The notes under the pieces were generated by a model. The model did no database searches, had not been told where the DNA came from, and saw nothing but the letters and a program-made list of their open reading frames with translations. Below, piece after piece: positions 31,758-40,269 of a stretch of 64,000 nt of DNA. The DNA is from Citrobacter freundii ATCC 8090 = MTCC 1658 = NBRC 12681 (GTDB lineage: Bacteria > Pseudomonadota > Gammaproteobacteria > Enterobacterales > Enterobacteriaceae), in contig NZ_CP049015.1 in the NCBI RefSeq assembly GCF_011064845.1, positions 1,798,001 to 1,862,000 of the forward strand, read 5' to 3'. Every line of letters starts with the position of its first letter. The stretch's first letter is position 1. The translations under genes and the position numbers were made by a program.

Positions 31758-32028
31758 GAGTCACTCTCTTATGACAGATGTAATTAATGATGGAGGATAA
31801 TGAAATCAAGGGGAATGACACAGCGGTTTTACCCATCTTTACGCATTTTAACCCGCCAGACTTAAGCATATTATTTCAGCAAAAGTGTCTAAATTAGATG
31901 TTACCACTTATTGTTTGAAAATGTCAGATCGACATCTTATAGGTCACTGAAAAATATTGCGTTATTTACTGCATCCCTTTATGAGTGATTGCGGTGTCAT
32001 CACAAAACAGAACAATAAGGTGCAGGGA

Positions 32029-33657
32029 ATGACTCAACACAAATCGAAGGTATTTACGTTTACGCTGTTGGCCGCCTGTGTGATATCAATAAACGGCGCG
32101 GCATGGGCAGCTCATGTTCCCGCAGGAACAGCATTGGCTGAAAAGCAGGAACTGGTGAGAAATAATGGCAGTGAGCCGGCATCGCTGGATCCGCATAAAG
32201 TCGAAAGCAACGTTGAGTTTAATTTAATCAGCGATATGTTCGACGGTCTGGTTGCTGTCAATCAGGATGGGTCTATCGAGCCCCGCCTTGCGGCGTCCTG
32301 GGAGAATAAAGACAATACTATCTGGACCTTTCATTTACGTCCGGGCATTACCTGGTCTGATGGCTCTGCGATTACCGCACAGGATGTTGTCTGGAGTTGG
32401 CAGCGTCTGGTCTCGCCGCAAACGGCTTCACCTTATGCTTCGTATCTGGGCAATATGCATGTTGCGAACGCGGTTGATATTGCCCAAGGGAATAAAGATC
32501 CCGCTACACTAGGGGTCAAAGCCCTGGATGATACCACGCTGGAAATTACCCTGACGCAACCGACGGCGGCGTTTCTGGCGATGCTGGCGCATCCATCGCT
32601 GGTGCCGCTGGATAAAGTTCTGATTGGGCGTTTTGGCGACAAGTGGACCCGACCAGAACATTTTGTCAGCAGTGGGCCGTACAAACTATCGCAATGGGTG
32701 GTCAATGAGCGCATCGTTGCCGAGCGTAACCCACATTACTGGGACGATCAGCATACGGTTATTAATAAAGTTACTTATTTGCCCATCAGCTCAGAGTCGG
32801 CTGACGTAAACCGCTATAAGGCCGGTGAAATCGACATTGTTTATAGCGTACCGGTCAATCAGTTCGCCCAACTGAAAAAAACGATGGGCGATGAACTGCA
32901 TGTCTCTCCCCAGCTTTCAACGTATTACTATCAGTTCAATACAACCCGCGCGCCGTTTAATGATCCGCGCGTGCGCCGGGCGCTGAATATGGCGTTGGAT
33001 AAAGACATCATTGCGCAAAAGGTGATGGGGCAGGGGCAGCGAGCAGCGTGGGTTATCAGCCAGCCGGAAATAGGTGGGGTGAAACTGCATGCCCCGGAGT
33101 ATGCGTCATGGCCGCTCGAAAAACGTATTGCTGAAGCCAAAAAACTGCTTGCTGAAGCCGGTTTTGGTCCTGAGCATCCGCTTAGCTTGAATTTGCTCTA
33201 CAACACCTTCGAAACGCACCAGCGTATTGCGATTGCCGTATCGTCGATGTGGAAGAAAAACCTTGGCGTCGAGGCGAAGCTGCAAAACCAGGAATGGAAA
33301 ACCATGCTAGACACTATGCACACCGGTAATTTTGACGTCGTGCGCTATGCGTGGATAGCCGATTATGATGATGCTTCAAGTTTCCTCAATATTTTCCGTA
33401 CCGGTGATAGCGAGAATACTACCAAGTACAGCAACCCCGCCTTTGATGAAGCGATGCGTAATGCGGCGAAAGCAAATTCACTGGAAGAACGAGGCAAATA
33501 CTATCAGCAGGCTGAAGATCTTTTAGGTGATGATGTCCCTGCGATTCCGGTTTACCACTATGTCCGCACGCATCTGGTGAAGCCGTGGGTGGGGGGATTT
33601 GCGCCGGATAACCGGGGAAATTACTACACCAAAGATATGTACATCAAAAAACATTAA
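32029..33657 (+). CDS. OppA/MppA-type peptide ABC transporter substrate-binding protein
   Basis: 542 aa family 5 solute-binding protein. Signal peptide of about 27 residues (basic MTQHKSK, hydrophobic core, AAWA), then VPAGTALAEKQELVRNNGSEPASLDPHK, which strongly resembles MppA/OppA. C-terminal VYHYVRTHLVKPWVGGFAPDN is also typical. It probably binds oligopeptides or murein peptides in the periplasm and uses permeases encoded elsewhere (as MppA does with OppBCDF); none is adjacent. The ATG at 32029 precedes the signal peptide; an in-frame start at 31957 would add a non-signal extension. Located between yccA and serT, where E. coli K-12 has no such gene. Confidence 0.88.
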   Translation: MTQHKSKVFTFTLLAACVISINGAAWAAHVPAGTALAEKQELVRNNGSEPASLDPHKVESNVEFNLISDMFDGLVAVNQDGSIEPRLAASWENKDNTIWTFHLRPGITWSDGSAITAQDVVWSWQRLVSPQTASPYASYLGNMHVANAVDIAQGNKDPATLGVKALDDTTLEITLTQPTAAFLAMLAHPSLVPLDKVLIGRFGDKWTRPEHFVSSGPYKLSQWVVNERIVAERNPHYWDDQHTVINKVTYLPISSESADVNRYKAGEIDIVYSVPVNQFAQLKKTMGDELHVSPQLSTYYYQFNTTRAPFNDPRVRRALNMALDKDIIAQKVMGQGQRAAWVISQPEIGGVKLHAPEYASWPLEKRIAEAKKLLAEAGFGPEHPLSLNLLYNTFETHQRIAIAVSSMWKKNLGVEAKLQNQEWKTMLDTMHTGNFDVVRYAWIADYDDASSFLNIFRTGDSENTTKYSNPAFDEAMRNAAKANSLEERGKYYQQAEDLLGDDVPAIPVYHYVRTHLVKPWVGGFAPDNRGNYYTKDMYIKKH

Positions 33658-33799
33658 GCGTTGTAGCCGGTATTTGTGCTGATTAAATGGTCAATCTGTT
33701 GTTATTTCAGTCGATTAACAACATTTTGGCTGTTTTTCAGGCAAACGAACACATTGGTGCTTTACAGGTCCGTTCGGGATGTTTATAGTGCGCCTCATT

Positions 33800-33887
33800 G
33801 GAAGCGTGGCCGAGCGGTTGAAGGCACCGGTCTTGAAAACCGGCGACCCGAAAGGGTTCTAGAGTTCGAATCTCTACGCTTCCGCCA
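33800..33887 (+). tRNA. serT: tRNA-Ser (anticodon UGA)
   Basis: 88-nt class II tRNA: acceptor stem GGAAGCG/CGCTTCC, D-arm, anticodon loop CTTGAAA (anticodon TGA), long variable arm (CGACCCGAAAGGGTTCTA), T-loop TTCGAAT and encoded CCA end. Position after yccA matches E. coli serT. serT is the tRNA next to which SPI-5 lies in Salmonella. Confidence 0.98.
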
Positions 33888-33895
33888 AACATAAA

Positions 33896-33927
33896 CCCCA
33901 AGCTATCAAATAGCTTGGGGTTTTTTC
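33896..33927 (+). terminator. serT terminator
   Basis: CCCCAAGCTAT / ATAGCTTGGGG stem with short loop, followed by TTTTTT, nine bases after the tRNA. Confidence 0.93.
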
Positions 33928-34041
33928 GTTTTGCTCGGTTTATATTTTGTCTTTCTTTACTCGTCTTAGTCGCGCAAGGGCAACAGTGCTGCTGACCGGT
34001 TGAATACTGGTGAAATGAGTAATCACCCCGCCTCGCAAAAG

Positions 34042-34848
34042 CTACATGAGCGAACGTCTCTTCATTCGTCGTAATATCCATAGCAGCCCCAGCATAATAG
34101 CCAGATAGCCCATAACGTAATTCCCTTGCTGTTTTCGTTCAGAGAGCGCCGGATCGGCTGCCCATGCCAGAAAGGCGGTAACATCCCTGGCGTATTGCTC
34201 CTCAGTTTCAGCTTTCTGTGACGCCGGACTCCATTGGATCTCTCCGCTATTCAGCGGTTTCGGCATGTTAATCACGCCGCCCGGAAAATAGCGGTTAGCC
34301 TTCAGTTCGGGATCGTCAGGCAGATAACCGGTGAGTAACGCGTAGACGTAATCAGCTCCCTGGTCCGTGTAGGGCAGAAAAGCATCTAACAGGAATTGCG
34401 GAAATCCACGATCGTATGAGCGGGCGCGGACGATATAGCTCAGGTCAACAGGTTCTGCGCCATTATTAAGGTATCGAGCTTCCCGCTCGTTTAAATATGG
34501 CGATATAAAGCTGTCATTTAGCGTCCCGTCCCGCTCACCCATCTGGCCGTCATCCTGAATCTCAGGAAACTGATAGCCGTTAGCGATACTTCTTGCTTCT
34601 TCTTCCGTGAGTTCCGGGCCGCCGGATCTGGTCAAGGTTCGAAAGGTAAGGTGCTTCATGCCGTGACAAGCGCGACACTTCTCTTCATAAACCTGCAGAC
34701 CACGCCGAAGCTGCTCTTTATCATACTGGCCATTGATGCCGCTGAAACTCCATTCCTGTCGTTCAGGCGTGGCTTCTTGCGCATAGGTGGAGCCCAGTCC
34801 CAATAGAGAAAAACACAGAACACTGAATTTCAATAGTCGTTTCATCAT
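34042..34848 (-). CDS. petC: Cytochrome c1 subunit of a cytochrome bc1 complex
   Basis: 268 aa. Signal peptide MMKRLLKFSVLCFSLLGLGSTYA, one c-type haem site CRACH (Cys58, Cys61, His62), the axial methionine in GGVINMPKPL (Met195), a cytochrome c1-type body (SYIVRARSYDRG, DQGADYVYALLTGY) and a single C-terminal membrane anchor (NYVMGYLAIMLGLLWILRR) ending in basic residues. Cytochrome c1 takes electrons from the Rieske protein on the periplasmic side and hands them to a soluble carrier. The start overlaps the cytochrome b stop by one base (TGATG). Last gene of the cluster. Haem attachment would need the host Ccm system. Symbol given by family only. Confidence 0.93.
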   Translation of the reverse strand: MMKRLLKFSVLCFSLLGLGSTYAQEATPERQEWSFSGINGQYDKEQLRRGLQVYEEKCRACHGMKHLTFRTLTRSGGPELTEEEARSIANGYQFPEIQDDGQMGERDGTLNDSFISPYLNEREARYLNNGAEPVDLSYIVRARSYDRGFPQFLLDAFLPYTDQGADYVYALLTGYLPDDPELKANRYFPGGVINMPKPLNSGEIQWSPASQKAETEEQYARDVTAFLAWAADPALSERKQQGNYVMGYLAIMLGLLWILRRMKRRSLM

Positions 34849-36008
34849 CAGTCCTGTTTTTCCAGAAAACGACGGCAAGGTAATACGATTAAAAACCAGG
34901 CAAACCAAATCAGCGTCGAAAGCTGGGACGCGGCACGTATCCAACCTTCTTCGTTACGAAAACCGTCAAGAAGGTCGGGGCCAACCAGCGCTTTCGATCC
35001 TAACCAGCCTAAAAAGCAGGCATTGATGACCCACAGCCAGAATCCGCATTTGACCAGCTTGCTGTAATGGCGAAAACGAGCCCGGGAGGTATCAAGCCAG
35101 GGAAGAAAATAGAAAATCAGTATCGAACCGCACATCGCGGCTAGTCCTACGAATTCATTCGGGAAGCAGCGCAAGATGGAGAAGAAGGGAAGGAAATACC
35201 ATTCTGGCGCAACAATTGCCGGTGTAATCGTTGGGTCTGCGGGAATAAAGTTATCGGCGCTGCTCAGATAGTGCGGAGCAAAGAATAAAAACCAGGCGAA
35301 GAGCATCAAAAAAAGGGTGATTTTGATGGCATCGAGATCGGTAATTTTGTAATCGAACAACAGGCTCCTGGACTCTTTCTCGCTGAACTTCTTTTTCATC
35401 GCTTGGGCAAACGCTGACTGTACGGTTCGTATATGAAAAACCGTTGCCACGACAATCACAAAAGGAAGAATAAAGTGGATAACAAAAAAGCGGCCAAGCA
35501 TCGGTGTTCCCGGCGTATGGCTACCGACTAAATATGCGTATAACGTATCACCCACTAGCGGAATGGCCTGGGCAAAGCGAGTAATGACCGTTGCCGCCCA
35601 GTAGCTTTTTTGCCCCCAAATAAGACTATAACCAAGAAATGCGGTTATCATCAGGAGGATATACAGCGTGACGCTAATCAACCACATTGTTGTCCAGGGC
35701 TTGCGGTACACGTTGTAGTACATACCGCGAAAAATATGCAGATAACAGGCAAAGAAAAAGAGCGATGCGCCAATAGCATGCATATTGCGTATCAGTTCTC
35801 CGTGGCGAACCGCCCGCATAATATGAATAATGGAGTCAAATGCCAGCCCGGCTGTCGGGACGTAAAACATCGCCAGTACGATACCTGTCAGGATCTGCAC
35901 GCCGAGCATAACCAGCAGGATTGCGCCGATAGCGAACAGCCAGAGTCCGGTAATCGAGCGAGGAAAAGGAATTCGCCAGCGAAGCGAATAGACGCGCTCA
36001 CTCATCAT
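34848..36008 (-). CDS. petB: Cytochrome b subunit of a cytochrome bc1 complex
   Basis: 386 aa full-length bc1-type cytochrome b with eight hydrophobic helices. Two His pairs, each H-X13-H (NMHAIG...CYLHIF and VIHFIL...TVFHIR), ligate the two b haems; spacing 13 in the second pair is the bc1 rather than b6f type. The Qo-site motif APEWYFLPFFSILR and the Qi/helix A region GVQILTGIVLAMFYVP are intact. It oxidises quinol at the periplasmic side and drives the Q-cycle. The ATG at 36008 follows AAGGA; it starts one base after the Rieske stop. Symbol by family only. Confidence 0.95.
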   Translation of the reverse strand: MMSERVYSLRWRIPFPRSITGLWLFAIGAILLVMLGVQILTGIVLAMFYVPTAGLAFDSIIHIMRAVRHGELIRNMHAIGASLFFFACYLHIFRGMYYNVYRKPWTTMWLISVTLYILLMITAFLGYSLIWGQKSYWAATVITRFAQAIPLVGDTLYAYLVGSHTPGTPMLGRFFVIHFILPFVIVVATVFHIRTVQSAFAQAMKKKFSEKESRSLLFDYKITDLDAIKITLFLMLFAWFLFFAPHYLSSADNFIPADPTITPAIVAPEWYFLPFFSILRCFPNEFVGLAAMCGSILIFYFLPWLDTSRARFRHYSKLVKCGFWLWVINACFLGWLGSKALVGPDLLDGFRNEEGWIRAASQLSTLIWFAWFLIVLPCRRFLEKQD

Positions 36009-36009
36009 G

Positions 36010-36561
36010 TCAGGCTTCCTTAGTGCCGATACGCACGATCTGACCATCAGAATGAAAGGCGTAATCCGGGATTGCCAGGTTGGTCGTTGCGGGGCCGCGC
36101 GTCACGCGCCCGGAGGTATCAAATTCCGAGCCGTGGCACGGACAAATCCAGCCCAGCCCTCCCGGCTGGGCGTTGGGGACACATCCGGCATGTGGACAGT
36201 ACCCTTGAACCACCAGCCATTGGGGATGAACCGCAGAGACCCTCTCGCTGTCAGACTGTGGATCAATAAGCGTATGCCAGTCGGCATTTCTGGCGGCGAC
36301 AATCTCTTCCTGCGTGCGGTGGTGAATAAGAATCAGCTTTCCCTGCCATATGCGCCTGATGGTTTGTCCAGCAGCAACACCCGCAAGAGAAACATCAATC
36401 GGTTCATTTTCCCCTAGCGTTTTCTCATCCGGGCTTAAGGCCGAAACCAGCGGCCACACAGCAGCCGCGATGCCCGCCGCGCCGACAAATTTCGTCAGTT
36501 TACACAGGCATTCCCGACGCTGTTCCTGGATTTCGCCATCTGCAAGTTTTTTATCTGCCAC
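36010..36561 (-). CDS. petA: Rieske iron-sulfur subunit of cytochrome bc1 complex
   Basis: 183 aa. N-terminal twin-arginine sequence and single membrane anchor (QRRECLCKLTKFVGAAGIAA), then the Rieske domain with both 2Fe-2S boxes: CPHAGC and CPCHGSEFDTSG, followed by the Pro-loop-like RGPATTNLAIP. All four cluster ligands are present. The GTG start at 36561 is preceded by GGGAG; a TTG seven codons upstream is possible but weaker. It lies 27 bp after the pseudoazurin gene and directly before cytochrome b, the classical pet order Rieske-b-c1. Confidence 0.93.
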   Translation of the reverse strand: MADKKLADGEIQEQRRECLCKLTKFVGAAGIAAAVWPLVSALSPDEKTLGENEPIDVSLAGVAAGQTIRRIWQGKLILIHHRTQEEIVAARNADWHTLIDPQSDSERVSAVHPQWLVVQGYCPHAGCVPNAQPGGLGWICPCHGSEFDTSGRVTRGPATTNLAIPDYAFHSDGQIVRIGTKEA

Positions 36562-36588
36562 CTTGTATTTCTCCCAGAGCAATGCGGA

Positions 36589-37029
36589 TTATTGTTTGTC
36601 GATACGCGCATAAATTTCCTGAAAGCGCTTATCAGCAATACCCGGCGCTTTGAATGCCCGATAGCTGTCCGGTAACGTGGTATCGCCAACCTTAATCATC
36701 ATCACCATGCCCTGAGCGTAATGCGGTGAACATTTGATGCCGTAAAATCCAGGGTTGTCATAAGTCACCTCGATCTCTTCATCTATTTTTCCCATGAAAC
36801 CGTGATAGTCAGCTGGAGACAATTCAGCAATTGAAGCCGCGTTGTGGCTCTTATGCTTACGGATAAACTTCACCGTATCACCGGGTTGGATCTCCAGATA
36901 ATCCGGCTCGTAGACCATCGGCCCCGCAGACCCACGATTCTTCATCAACACTTCGTGAGTTTGCGCGAAGGCTGAAGAGGCGAGGGCGAGTAAACACAAA
37001 ACTTTCAGACTCTGTTTGAGGTATTTCAT
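36589..37029 (-). CDS. Pseudoazurin (periplasmic blue copper protein)
   Basis: 146 aa type 1 copper protein. 22-residue signal peptide (MKYLKQSLKVLCLLALASSAFA), then a cupredoxin fold with the pseudoazurin copper ligands His62 (HKSHNAAS), Cys100, His103 and Met108 (KCSPHYAQGM). The C-terminal extension (PDSYRAFKAPGIADKRFQEIY) is the helix typical of pseudoazurins. Such proteins shuttle single electrons in the periplasm, classically to copper nitrite reductase or N2O reductase. It lies 10 bp after the ABC ATPase gene and just before the bc1 genes, so it is the likely electron acceptor of this complex. Confidence 0.92.
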   Translation of the reverse strand: MKYLKQSLKVLCLLALASSAFAQTHEVLMKNRGSAGPMVYEPDYLEIQPGDTVKFIRKHKSHNAASIAELSPADYHGFMGKIDEEIEVTYDNPGFYGIKCSPHYAQGMVMMIKVGDTTLPDSYRAFKAPGIADKRFQEIYARIDKQ

Positions 37030-37039
37030 CGATTCTTCC

Positions 37040-37855
37040 TTAAAATTCATCAGGTCTTTGATAACGAATAAAACAGTTTTCACTACCCGCTTCATGTTCG
37101 ACAATGGCGTCGATACCAAACCAGGCATGGAGATTTTCGTGGGTAAAAACGGTGCAAGGTTTACCCTGCATCGCCATATGTCCGGAGGTCATTACGATGA
37201 TGCGATCGCAGAACATCGCGGCATGATTAAGGTCGTGCAGAGCAGCAATCACCGTGAGTTTTTCATGTTTAACCAGACTCAGCAGGCCAATCTGATGTTG
37301 AATGTCGAGATGGTTGGTGGGTTCATCCATAAGCAACAATTGCGGCTGCTGCGCCAGCGCCCGTGCGATATGCAGGCGCTGTTTTTCTCCCCCGGAAAAG
37401 GTATGCCAGCAGCGGTGCTGTAATTCACTGAGATCGACCTTCTCCAGCATCGTTTGTACGATATCGTCATCTTTGGCAGACCAGGGGGTGAGCAGGCTAA
37501 GCCAGGGGGTCCGTCCCAGAGAAACGGCTTGTAAAGCGGTAAGCCGCTCGCTGGTTTCAGCCTGTTGTTCGACCAGCGCCACCTGTTGCGCAAGATGACG
37601 CCGCGAATAGTGCTGGAGCGCTTTTTGCCGCAGAGTGATGTGCCCGGAAGTCGGCTTCAGCAAACCGGCCAGCAGTGAAATCAGTGACGTTTTGCCCGAG
37701 CCGTTGGGACCGATGATACCGACAAACTCGCCGGGAGTTACGCGAAGAGAAATATCATCAACAATCGTCTTACCCTTTACCTTCCAACGCAGATTGCAGG
37801 CTTCAATAACGGCTTGCGCAGAGGTAACAAGTGGCTGTACGAGGTTTACCGTCAT
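37040..37855 (-). CDS. FecE/BtuD-type ABC transporter ATP-binding protein
   Basis: 271 aa. Walker A GPNGSGKT (residues 49-56), Q-loop LVEQQ, signature FSGGEKQR, Walker B LLLMDEPTNHLD and H-loop ALHDLNHA: the iron-chelate/vitamin B12 importer subfamily. Works at the cytosolic face with the permease encoded just upstream, whose stop its ATG overlaps by 4 bp. The cobalamin riboswitch before the operon suggests a corrinoid (or cobalt-linked) substrate. Proteobacterial relatives are sometimes named F420-0 transporters by profile transfer, which I consider unlikely here. Confidence 0.88.
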   Translation of the reverse strand: MTVNLVQPLVTSAQAVIEACNLRWKVKGKTIVDDISLRVTPGEFVGIIGPNGSGKTSLISLLAGLLKPTSGHITLRQKALQHYSRRHLAQQVALVEQQAETSERLTALQAVSLGRTPWLSLLTPWSAKDDDIVQTMLEKVDLSELQHRCWHTFSGGEKQRLHIARALAQQPQLLLMDEPTNHLDIQHQIGLLSLVKHEKLTVIAALHDLNHAAMFCDRIIVMTSGHMAMQGKPCTVFTHENLHAWFGIDAIVEHEAGSENCFIRYQRPDEF

Positions 37856-38919
37856 TTGTTCTGGTTTCCTCTTATCAGAATGATTGAAAACGCAGGCGCG
37901 CCGACTAAAGCCGTGATCACCCCAATTGGCAGTACCTGACCGGGTAGTAACGTGCGGGAAATAACATCGGCGACAATGAGGAAAATGGCGCCGGTAAGCG
38001 CACTAACCGGCAGCAGTCGATGATGCTGGTTGCCGACCAGCAAACGAGCGGCATGAGGGATCACCAGACCGACAAAGCCGATCGCACCAACAATGGAGAC
38101 CATAATCGCTGTCATGCCGGTGACAGCAGCAATCAGTACTGCGCGGGTACGTTTGACCGGAATGCCCAACGATGCCGCGGATTCAGCGCCAAAGGAGAAC
38201 GCATCAAGGTGGCGGGCATAACAGAAGCACAGCGCAATACCGACCAGAGCGGTAGGAATAGCTAAGACAACATCGGGCCAGCGTACACCGCTCAAATTGC
38301 CTAACAACCAGAACATAATTCCGCGTGCTTGCTCGGCGTTTGCTGAGCGGGTGATGATAAGCGACGTAATCGCATTGAACAGTTGCGAACTGGCGATCCC
38401 GGCAAGAATGATTTGGGTTGTAATCCCGCCGCCTTGTTTACCGCCAGCGGCCATCGCCAATAGCGCAACGAACAGAAATGCCGTCAGCGCACCAATGAAC
38501 GCCCCTAAAGACATACTGATGATGCCAGCCCCCAGTCCCGTGAGCGCAATCAGCACCGCACCGGTAGATGCTCCGGCAGAAATCCCCAGTAGATAAGGTT
38601 CGGCGAGCGCATTGCGCAGCAACGACTGCAACACTACGCCGGAAACAGCCAGGCAGGCGCCGCAGCTGGCTGAGACCAGTGCTCGGGTCAGGCGGTAGTT
38701 CCAGACGATCCCGGCATCCAGTGCATCGACAGGATAGTGGGTATCGAAAAGATGATTTGCCAACGTGCTGAGTACGTGCCGCCAGGGGATAAACGTTTCG
38801 CCGATGGAAATCCCCGCCAGTAGTACGCAACACATCAGCGCACTGACCCAAACGGCATGACCACCGACTCTCACCGCAAGCTGACCAACAGCGCGACGCA
38901 TCCTGCGAGAATCACTCAT
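37852..38919 (-). CDS. FecCD/BtuC-type ABC transporter permease
   Basis: 355 aa integral membrane protein with about ten hydrophobic segments. FecCD hallmarks: YRLTRALVSASCGACLAVSGVVLQSLLRNALAEPYLLGISAGAS in the N-terminal third, and the ATPase-docking segment FVGLVIPHAARLLVGNQHHRLLP. Imports a metal chelate or corrinoid with the adjacent binding protein and ATPase. It is separated from the binding-protein gene by 66 bp that hold a stem-loop. Confidence 0.9.
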   Translation of the reverse strand: MSDSRRMRRAVGQLAVRVGGHAVWVSALMCCVLLAGISIGETFIPWRHVLSTLANHLFDTHYPVDALDAGIVWNYRLTRALVSASCGACLAVSGVVLQSLLRNALAEPYLLGISAGASTGAVLIALTGLGAGIISMSLGAFIGALTAFLFVALLAMAAGGKQGGGITTQIILAGIASSQLFNAITSLIITRSANAEQARGIMFWLLGNLSGVRWPDVVLAIPTALVGIALCFCYARHLDAFSFGAESAASLGIPVKRTRAVLIAAVTGMTAIMVSIVGAIGFVGLVIPHAARLLVGNQHHRLLPVSALTGAIFLIVADVISRTLLPGQVLPIGVITALVGAPAFSIILIRGNQNK

Positions 38920-38948
38920 GATTATCTGCGTTCCTGAGTAACGGAGAT

Positions 38949-38975
38949 GCGCTATACCGTGCCGTGATATAGCGC
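38949..38975 (-). promoter_or_regulatory. Intercistronic stem-loop
   Basis: Perfect 8-bp inverted repeat GCGCTATA/TATAGCGC with an 11-base loop between the binding-protein and permease genes. No T-run follows on the minus strand, so it is more likely an mRNA-stabilising or processing hairpin than a terminator. Confidence 0.6.
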
Positions 38976-38985
38976 AAAATGTAGA

Positions 38986-40044
38986 TTAATGAGCAGCCTG
39001 CGGATGCGCTAAGCCATATTCAACCAGAGCGTCAGCCAGTTTTTCCACCCCATCAATAGTTCTGATCCCGGCATTCATTGTCTGTACGTCAATGGCCGGC
39101 AGATGGTTTTCTTTGACGGCAGGAATCAGTTTGGTGACAGGATCGGACTGGAGGTATTCCATCTTGATCTTCCAGTCATCTGCCGGGAAGCGTCGGCGGC
39201 TCATCTCACCGAGCACAATGACAGAAGGGTTAGCTTTAGCGATGGTTTCCCAGCCCACCGTTGGCCACTCTTCAGCAGAATCAATGACATTTTTCACACC
39301 CAGCGTTTGGGCTATCCATGCTGCTGGGCCAAACTTCCCGGCAACGTAAGGATCGAGCTGTAAATCGGCGCTTGAGAACCAGAACACGGCAGAAACATTC
39401 TTATCCATGCCGGTAATTTTATTTTTTGCTGCTGATTCACGCGCTTTAAGGCTGGCAATCAGCGCTTCGCCTTTATCCTGAACATCAAAAATTTTTGCCA
39501 GATCGGCGACTTCCTGATACACCATAGCAATATCAAACATGCCCTTACGAACACCATCACCCCCATCTTCGTTATCCTTAGCACAGTCAGCTGGCGCGGT
39601 GTAAACGGGCACCTTCAGTTCACTAAACTGTTCGTATGAGGCAACTGTGCCAGCAGGGCCGATTTGCCATTCAAACTGGCTGGCGACCAGATCTGGTTTT
39701 TTAGCCACAATTCCTTCAAAGCTGGGAATATTTTGCGCAATGACGGCAACTTTTTCATTTGCTGCTTTGTAAGCATCCAGTACCGGGCCAAACCACAACG
39801 AAGTACCCACGACGCGATCGGCCAGCCCCAGTGAATAGAGAATCTCGGTACTGTTCTGACCCACGGTTGCCACGCGCGTTGGTGCCTGATTAAAGGTAAT
39901 ATCGCGTCCACAGTTTTTAATCGTCAGAGGATATTCGGTTTTTGCCGCGTTAGAAAAACCGGAAGTCAACAGTACAGTGGTTCCAACAATAGCCAGAAGC
40001 GTTTTTTTAGAAGAGAAAAATGTAGAATTAGCGTGCATTATCAT
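38986..40044 (-). CDS. FecB/BtuF-type periplasmic substrate-binding protein
   Basis: 352 aa class III solute-binding protein. Signal peptide about residues 1-32 (SSKKTLLAIVGTTVLLTSGFSNA), then a mature start AKTEYPLTIKNCGRDITF and the family pattern RVATVGQNSTEILYSLGLADRVVG...FEGIVAKKPDLV. It carries substrate to the adjacent FecCD-type permease. First gene of the minus-strand gene string that ends with the bc1 genes. ATG at 40044; a second ATG at 40038 is also possible. Preceded by a long leader with a cobalamin riboswitch. Confidence 0.88.
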   Translation of the reverse strand: MIMHANSTFFSSKKTLLAIVGTTVLLTSGFSNAAKTEYPLTIKNCGRDITFNQAPTRVATVGQNSTEILYSLGLADRVVGTSLWFGPVLDAYKAANEKVAVIAQNIPSFEGIVAKKPDLVASQFEWQIGPAGTVASYEQFSELKVPVYTAPADCAKDNEDGGDGVRKGMFDIAMVYQEVADLAKIFDVQDKGEALIASLKARESAAKNKITGMDKNVSAVFWFSSADLQLDPYVAGKFGPAAWIAQTLGVKNVIDSAEEWPTVGWETIAKANPSVIVLGEMSRRRFPADDWKIKMEYLQSDPVTKLIPAVKENHLPAIDVQTMNAGIRTIDGVEKLADALVEYGLAHPQAAH

Positions 40045-40269
40045 CGTCCCGTTGATGCCAGAATCTTAAAGTCTGGTCATGGCTCATTTCATTCCATATA
40101 TCGGGAGGAGACATGAAGATAGATGACATTAAATCGTGAATTTTAAGAATGAAGATATGCAACAAATGCAAATAAGCCTTACTTAGCCAAAATCTTATTC
40201 ATAAATACACTACTGCTTACGTCAAATAATTCATCCCATGGACCATCCCGTCCACTTAATGGTATACAT

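Noticed and set aside
33888..34041. Prophage-type attachment site at serT
   Set aside because: serT is complete and no duplicate of its 3' end or integrase was seen downstream in the window.
34848..36008. Possibility that cytochrome b is a b6f or split-type protein
   Set aside because: The protein is full length with eight helices and the second His pair is H-X13-H, which is the bc1 type; b6f cytochrome b6 is short with H-X14-H.
37040..40044. Calling the importer btuCDF or an F420-0 transporter
   Set aside because: Sequence shows only the superfamily; btu genes of enterics lie elsewhere, and F420 is not known in this group. The riboswitch supports a corrinoid link but not a specific gene name.
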